Below, piece by piece: positions 61,309 through 64,000 of a stretch of 64,000 nt of DNA (position 1 is the first letter of the stretch; every line of letters starts with the position of its first letter). The notes beneath the pieces were generated by a model. The model searched no databases and had not been told where the DNA came from. It worked only from the letters and a program-made list of their open reading frames with translations. Origin of the DNA: OCS116 sp051531935 (GTDB lineage: Bacteria; Pseudomonadota; Alphaproteobacteria; Rhizobiales; OSC116); NCBI GenBank assembly GCA_051531935.1, contig JAOPTR010000007.1, forward strand, positions 505,747 through 569,746, in the 5' to 3' direction. The translations under genes were made by a program, and so were the position numbers.

Positions 61309-61398
61309 TTACTACCCCTAATACTCAAAACAAACTGCGAACTGCAGTGGAATGGGGTCATTATGATTCAATAGGGTAAATAATGGTTTAACGAAAAC

Positions 61399-62052
61399 CT
61401 ATTTTTGTTTCGATTCGAGAATCAGCTTTTTAATAGGGGCATAAGAACGACGATGATGCAGGGTTATGCCGTGTTTTGCTAGGCCTTCTTGATGGGCTTT
61501 TGTGCCATAGCCCGCATTTGTATTCCATCCATAATGTGGAAACTCTTGATGTAATGCCTGCATTTGGCGGTCGCGGGTGACTTTAGCCATGATGGAAGCT
61601 GCGGCAATTGAAAACGAACGGCCATCGCCTTTGATAATGGCTTCGGCAGGCATTGTAAGTTGCTGCGGAATTTTATTGCCATCAATAAGCGCATATTCAG
61701 CTTTGTTTTTGAGGCCATCAATGGCGCGAGACATAGCTAACATGGAGGCTTGCAAAATATTGATCTCGTCAATTTCCTCGACACTGGCTTGGGCAACTGA
61801 TGTATCGCAATGCTCTAGAATATATTCATATAAATAATCACGCTTTTTGGCGCTTAGTTTTTTGCTGTCATTTAAATGTGTGAGAAACTCGGCTTTATAA
61901 TGTGGTTTAAAAATAGCAGCGCCTGCAACAACGGGCCCAGCCCAAGGGCCACGGCCTGCTTCATCGACCCCTGCAATATACATCATGTCTTCTTGCCAGA
62001 GGCCTTGTTCGAAAGAAAAATCTATTTGATATTGTTGTTTTGGTTTTTGCAT
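61399..62052 (-). CDS. rnhB: Ribonuclease HII
   Basis: 217 residues. Cuts RNA-DNA junctions and removes misincorporated ribonucleotides. Marks: IAGVDEAGRGPWAGPVVAGA (catalytic Asp-Glu, around 28), DSKKLSAKKRD, ALIDGNKIP (Asp around 126) and KGDGRSFSIAAASIMAKVTRDR (Asp around 145). The N-terminus is about 20 residues longer than in E. coli. It lies upstream of ccrM on the same strand, 90 bp away. Confidence 0.95.
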   Translation of the reverse strand: MQKPKQQYQIDFSFEQGLWQEDMMYIAGVDEAGRGPWAGPVVAGAAIFKPHYKAEFLTHLNDSKKLSAKKRDYLYEYILEHCDTSVAQASVEEIDEINILQASMLAMSRAIDGLKNKAEYALIDGNKIPQQLTMPAEAIIKGDGRSFSIAAASIMAKVTRDRQMQALHQEFPHYGWNTNAGYGTKAHQEGLAKHGITLHHRRSYAPIKKLILESKQK

Positions 62053-62151
62053 AGCGGTAAAATAAACCGACTGGCATAAATTATAAAGGGAAATCGCAGA
62101 TATATTCAGGATCTTTTTTCGGGAAAGGGTGAATATACCTGCAACCCCAAA

Positions 62152-62173
62152 AGCTCCCCACGAATGGGGAGCT
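62152..62173. repeat. Inverted repeat with CGAA loop
   Basis: Perfect 9-bp stem AGCTCCCCA/TGGGGAGCT around CGAA (UUCG on the other strand). On the minus strand only four T follow, so it would be a weak terminator at best. Confidence 0.75.
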
Positions 62174-62200
62174 AGCTGAGTAGAGTATTATATTTTTGGG

Positions 62201-62247
62201 TTAGGTGTTGAATGTTCGAGTTTTGGATGCGGACATTCAACACCTAA
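62201..62247. repeat. 15-bp perfect inverted repeat
   Basis: TTAGGTGTTGAATGT (62201-62215) and ACATTCAACACCTAA (62233-62247) around a 17-base loop. No T-run follows on either strand, so it is not a normal intrinsic terminator. Confidence 0.9.
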
Positions 62248-62280
62248 GGGGTATTCAACATAAATAGTGGTAAGCGGATG

Positions 62281-62352
62281 GATAATTATATGGTCAATAC
62301 GAGTTTGGTAATGAGTAGGTTTTGACCATTGGTACGGCTATGTATAATTATC
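62281..62352. repeat. Nested inverted repeat, two stacked stems
   Basis: GATAATTATA (62281-62290) pairs with TATAATTATC (62343-62352), and directly inside it TGGTCAA (62291-62297) pairs with TTGACCA (62322-62328). Together they form a 17-bp two-part helix with a 14-base bulge on one side. Confidence 0.85.
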
Positions 62353-62576
62353 GAAAGTCTATTTATATTGAACTTCTTGCGGCTTTTCTCCTTTTTGTCA
62401 TTGTCAATTTATCTTAGTATTGTGTAAGTGCTTGTGTATGTTTAAGACAAGAATATATATAGCGGAACAAAAAAGATAAAGCAAGAACAAAAAAAGAACA
62501 AACAGGGAAAACTATTGACTTATGGTAAACAAAAAGTTAAGGTTTTATTCTGAATAATATGAGGTAACATATTAAA

Positions 62577-63278
62577 ATGACGTCTAAAATTACGATTATT
62601 ATACCGACGTTAAACAGCGCTGGGCGCATTATACCAACTTTGGCCTGTTTGGTGCCTCCTATGGTTTCGGGCTTGATTAGGAATGTGGTTTTTGCTGATG
62701 GCGGTTCGGACGATATAACCAAAGATATTGCCGAGGAAGCGGGTGCTGATTTTATAAGCACGCCGAAGGGCAGGGGTTTGCAATGCAAGATTGGGGTGAT
62801 TTATGCCAAGGGTGATTGGTTGCTATTTTTGCATGATGATAGTTTGCTTGATGAAGGTTGGGATAGCGAAGTGATGGCCTTTATTAGCACGCAAGAGAAT
62901 GCCGAAAAAGTGGCATATTTTAAACTCTCATTAGAAAGCCGATCTGTAAAAGCTAAAATTGTGACTTGGGGCGCGAATTTGCGCTGCAAAATATTTGGTC
63001 TGCCATATGGTGACCAAGGCCTATTGATAAGCCGTAAACTTTATGAAGAAGTGGGTGGTTTTGGCACTATGCCTTTGATGGAAGATGTGGACATGATTAC
63101 CCGCATCAAAGCAAAAATAGGTAAACAGAATTTGGTGATGCTGAATGGTGTTATGACGACATCCGCCGAAAAGTATAGCAACGGATATACAAAACGGGTT
63201 TTGCGGAACTTTAAGTATTTGATGAGTTATAAAATGGGCAAAGACCCAAAAGACATTGCCGAGAGTTACTATAAATGA
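62577..63278 (+). CDS. Family 2 glycosyltransferase (TIGR04283-like)
   Basis: 233 residues, GT-A fold without membrane segments. ITIIIPTLNSAGRIIPTLACL opens the nucleotide-binding site; VFADGGSDDITKDIA (around 43) and LLFLHDDSLLDEGWD (DxD-like, around 82) are the metal/sugar-nucleotide motifs; MPLMEDVDMITRIKAK (around 162) supplies the ED catalytic motif. It matches the TIGR04283 type, which was linked with arsenosugar synthesis and is paired with TIGR04282 genes as here. No arsenic gene is in the window, so the real product is open. Overlaps the next gene by 4 bases. Confidence 0.82.
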   Translation: MTSKITIIIPTLNSAGRIIPTLACLVPPMVSGLIRNVVFADGGSDDITKDIAEEAGADFISTPKGRGLQCKIGVIYAKGDWLLFLHDDSLLDEGWDSEVMAFISTQENAEKVAYFKLSLESRSVKAKIVTWGANLRCKIFGLPYGDQGLLISRKLYEEVGGFGTMPLMEDVDMITRIKAKIGKQNLVMLNGVMTTSAEKYSNGYTKRVLRNFKYLMSYKMGKDPKDIAESYYK

Positions 63279-63883
63279 CGCAGAATTTACATCTAGTGAT
63301 TATGGCAAAACGCCCGACCATGGGGCGCGTAAAAACGCGGCTTGCCAAAACCATTGGCAATGGCGCGGCATATAGGTTTTTTGATCAGAATTTAAAAAAC
63401 TTGATGAGGAAGCTTGGGCAGAGAGAAAAATTTACAATGCACGTGGCGACAACGCCAGCAAAAGCAGTACAAGATAGTTATTGGCCTACATATGTAAATG
63501 TTTTTGACCAAGGTGATGGTGACTTGGGTGACCGAATGGGCGGTGTGTTTGAGCAAATACATGCCCACTACGGGGCGTCGAAAATTCTAATCATTGGCAG
63601 TGATATACCTTATATAGAGATGACACATATAATGAGTGGGTTTGAAATGCTAGGCCGCAAAAAAATCTGTTTTGGCGCATCGGGCGATGGTGGGTATTGG
63701 CTTGTGGGGCAACGCACTAGCCCCAAAGTGACCAAGCTATTTGCTGATGTGCGTTGGTCTAGCGAACATGCCCTCGCTGACACGATGAAAAACGCCATGA
63801 GAAATGACATTGGGATGATTGCTACGCTGAATGATGTTGATGAGGCTAAGGATTATGCAGAATACTGTGCAAGCCTTAGGTGA
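63275..63883 (+). CDS. DUF2064 / TIGR04282-type nucleotidyltransferase-like protein
   Basis: 202 residues. GT-A/nucleotidyltransferase-like fold: HLVIMAKRPTMGRVKTRLAKTIG (around 5-27) resembles the start of CofC/MobA-like enzymes; QGDGDLGDRMGGVFEQ (around 78), IIGSDIPYI (around 107) and GASGDGGYWLVGQR (around 135) are typical of DUF2064. Translation is coupled to the glycosyltransferase gene (ATGA overlap), so the two proteins probably act in one pathway. Confidence 0.82.
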   Translation: MTQNLHLVIMAKRPTMGRVKTRLAKTIGNGAAYRFFDQNLKNLMRKLGQREKFTMHVATTPAKAVQDSYWPTYVNVFDQGDGDLGDRMGGVFEQIHAHYGASKILIIGSDIPYIEMTHIMSGFEMLGRKKICFGASGDGGYWLVGQRTSPKVTKLFADVRWSSEHALADTMKNAMRNDIGMIATLNDVDEAKDYAEYCASLR

Positions 63884-64000
63884 TTTTGCGACTAGTAACG
63901 TAATTCCCTAGTGTCCGCACAAAGACAGTTAGCGTGCTTGTTAATGCTCTGGAAGTCTCATCTTTTTCGTTCGGCTTTGCCTCTCTAGTAGCACTGGCGT
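63876..64000 (-). CDS. Possible C-terminal end of an unknown gene, cut by the window edge
   Basis: A frame open from the right edge to a stop at 63876-63878 gives 41 codons ending SRALTSTLTVFVRTLGNYVTSRKIT-like sequence. It would overlap the DUF2064 gene by 8 bases, tail to tail. There is no recognised motif, and another frame here is open for 19 codons, so this may be non-coding. Confidence 0.15.
   Translation of the reverse strand, partial: ASATREAKPNEKDETSRALTSTLTVFVRTLGNYVTSRKIT

Larger units (their letters stand above)
62053..62576. other. 524-bp intergenic region with nested inverted repeats
   Basis: No credible gene between the divergent rnhB and glycosyltransferase genes. It contains three stem-loops in 200 bp (62152-62173, 62201-62247 and 62281-62352), listed separately. 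The remaining 220 bp to the right is A/T-rich and probably holds the promoter of the glycosyltransferase gene. Confidence 0.7.

Noticed and set aside
62152..62173. Terminator of rnhB or of an upstream gene
   Set aside because: The hairpin lies upstream of rnhB, not downstream, and has just four T after it on the minus strand; kept only as an inverted repeat.

Overview
The window looks like a chromosomal segment of a low-GC alphaproteobacterium, probably free-living, motile and aerobic. Lineage markers are a CcrM-type GANTC methyltransferase, an F0 operon with separate b and b' subunits headed by atpI, a DUF4170 protein, an IalB-family protein, the ispH-thrB-rnhA operon, two MPP-like M16 peptidase loci, plant-type glutamate-cysteine ligase, and an aa3 oxidase cluster with ctaB, a small CtaF-like protein, ctaG and ctaE. 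TipF-like, CheY and CheZ proteins point to flagellar motility. No tRNA, rRNA, transposase, phage module or CRISPR array was seen.

Layout. 1-7.2 kb: start of a secreted M16 peptidase, groESL under a perfect CIRCE operator, a degenerate EAL protein (TipF-like), a HAD hydrolase, cheY-cheZ and ribF. 7.4-15.5 kb: ileS, lspA, an unusual repeat-rich lipoprotein, an active/inactive M16 pair and pgi. 15.6-24.6 kb: DUF4170, CysQ-like phosphatase, ubiA, a membrane-less MCP fragment, rsmE, gshA, a LysR regulator, a 29-codon ORF, a DUF1127-like protein, a MATE exporter and IalB. 24.7-34.3 kb: the cytochrome aa3 cluster behind two FixK/FNR-type boxes, then SURF1, thrC, M16 and GNAT. 34.5-43.6 kb: a membrane GGDEF/EAL protein, AlgH, a DsbD-N-like protein, glucokinase, rnhA-thrB-ispH and a universal stress protein behind another FNR-type box. 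43.7-48.5 kb: tandem glycine riboswitch and the complete gcvT-gcvH-gcvPA-gcvPB operon. 48.6-54.5 kb: accessory-looking region with a CMD protein, an exported EF-hand protein, a 1.5-kb gene-free stretch, methylglyoxal synthase, 3-hydroxybutyrate dehydrogenase and a DMT transporter. 54.9-64 kb: F0 ATP synthase operon, DsbA-like, DciA-like, mutY, ccrM, rnhB and two small glycosyltransferase-type genes.

The most interesting region is the gene-free stretch at 50.7-52.25 kb. It holds two diverged copies of what appears to be a structured RNA of about 200-230 nt, read from the minus strand. Each copy has a promoter-like TTGCWT-N17-TAGYTT element, a helix that changes sequence in both arms between the copies (compensatory changes), a conserved long-range pairing that would make a pseudoknot, and a 3' hairpin. 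In copy 2 the hairpin is followed by eight U and looks like an intrinsic terminator. In copy 1 the same hairpin has been amplified as a 51-bp tandem array. I cannot assign it to a known RNA family from memory. A second cluster of unexplained inverted repeats lies at 62.15-62.35 kb.

Starts were chosen from Shine-Dalgarno spacing and family N-termini; several are moved inward from the longest possible reading frame.
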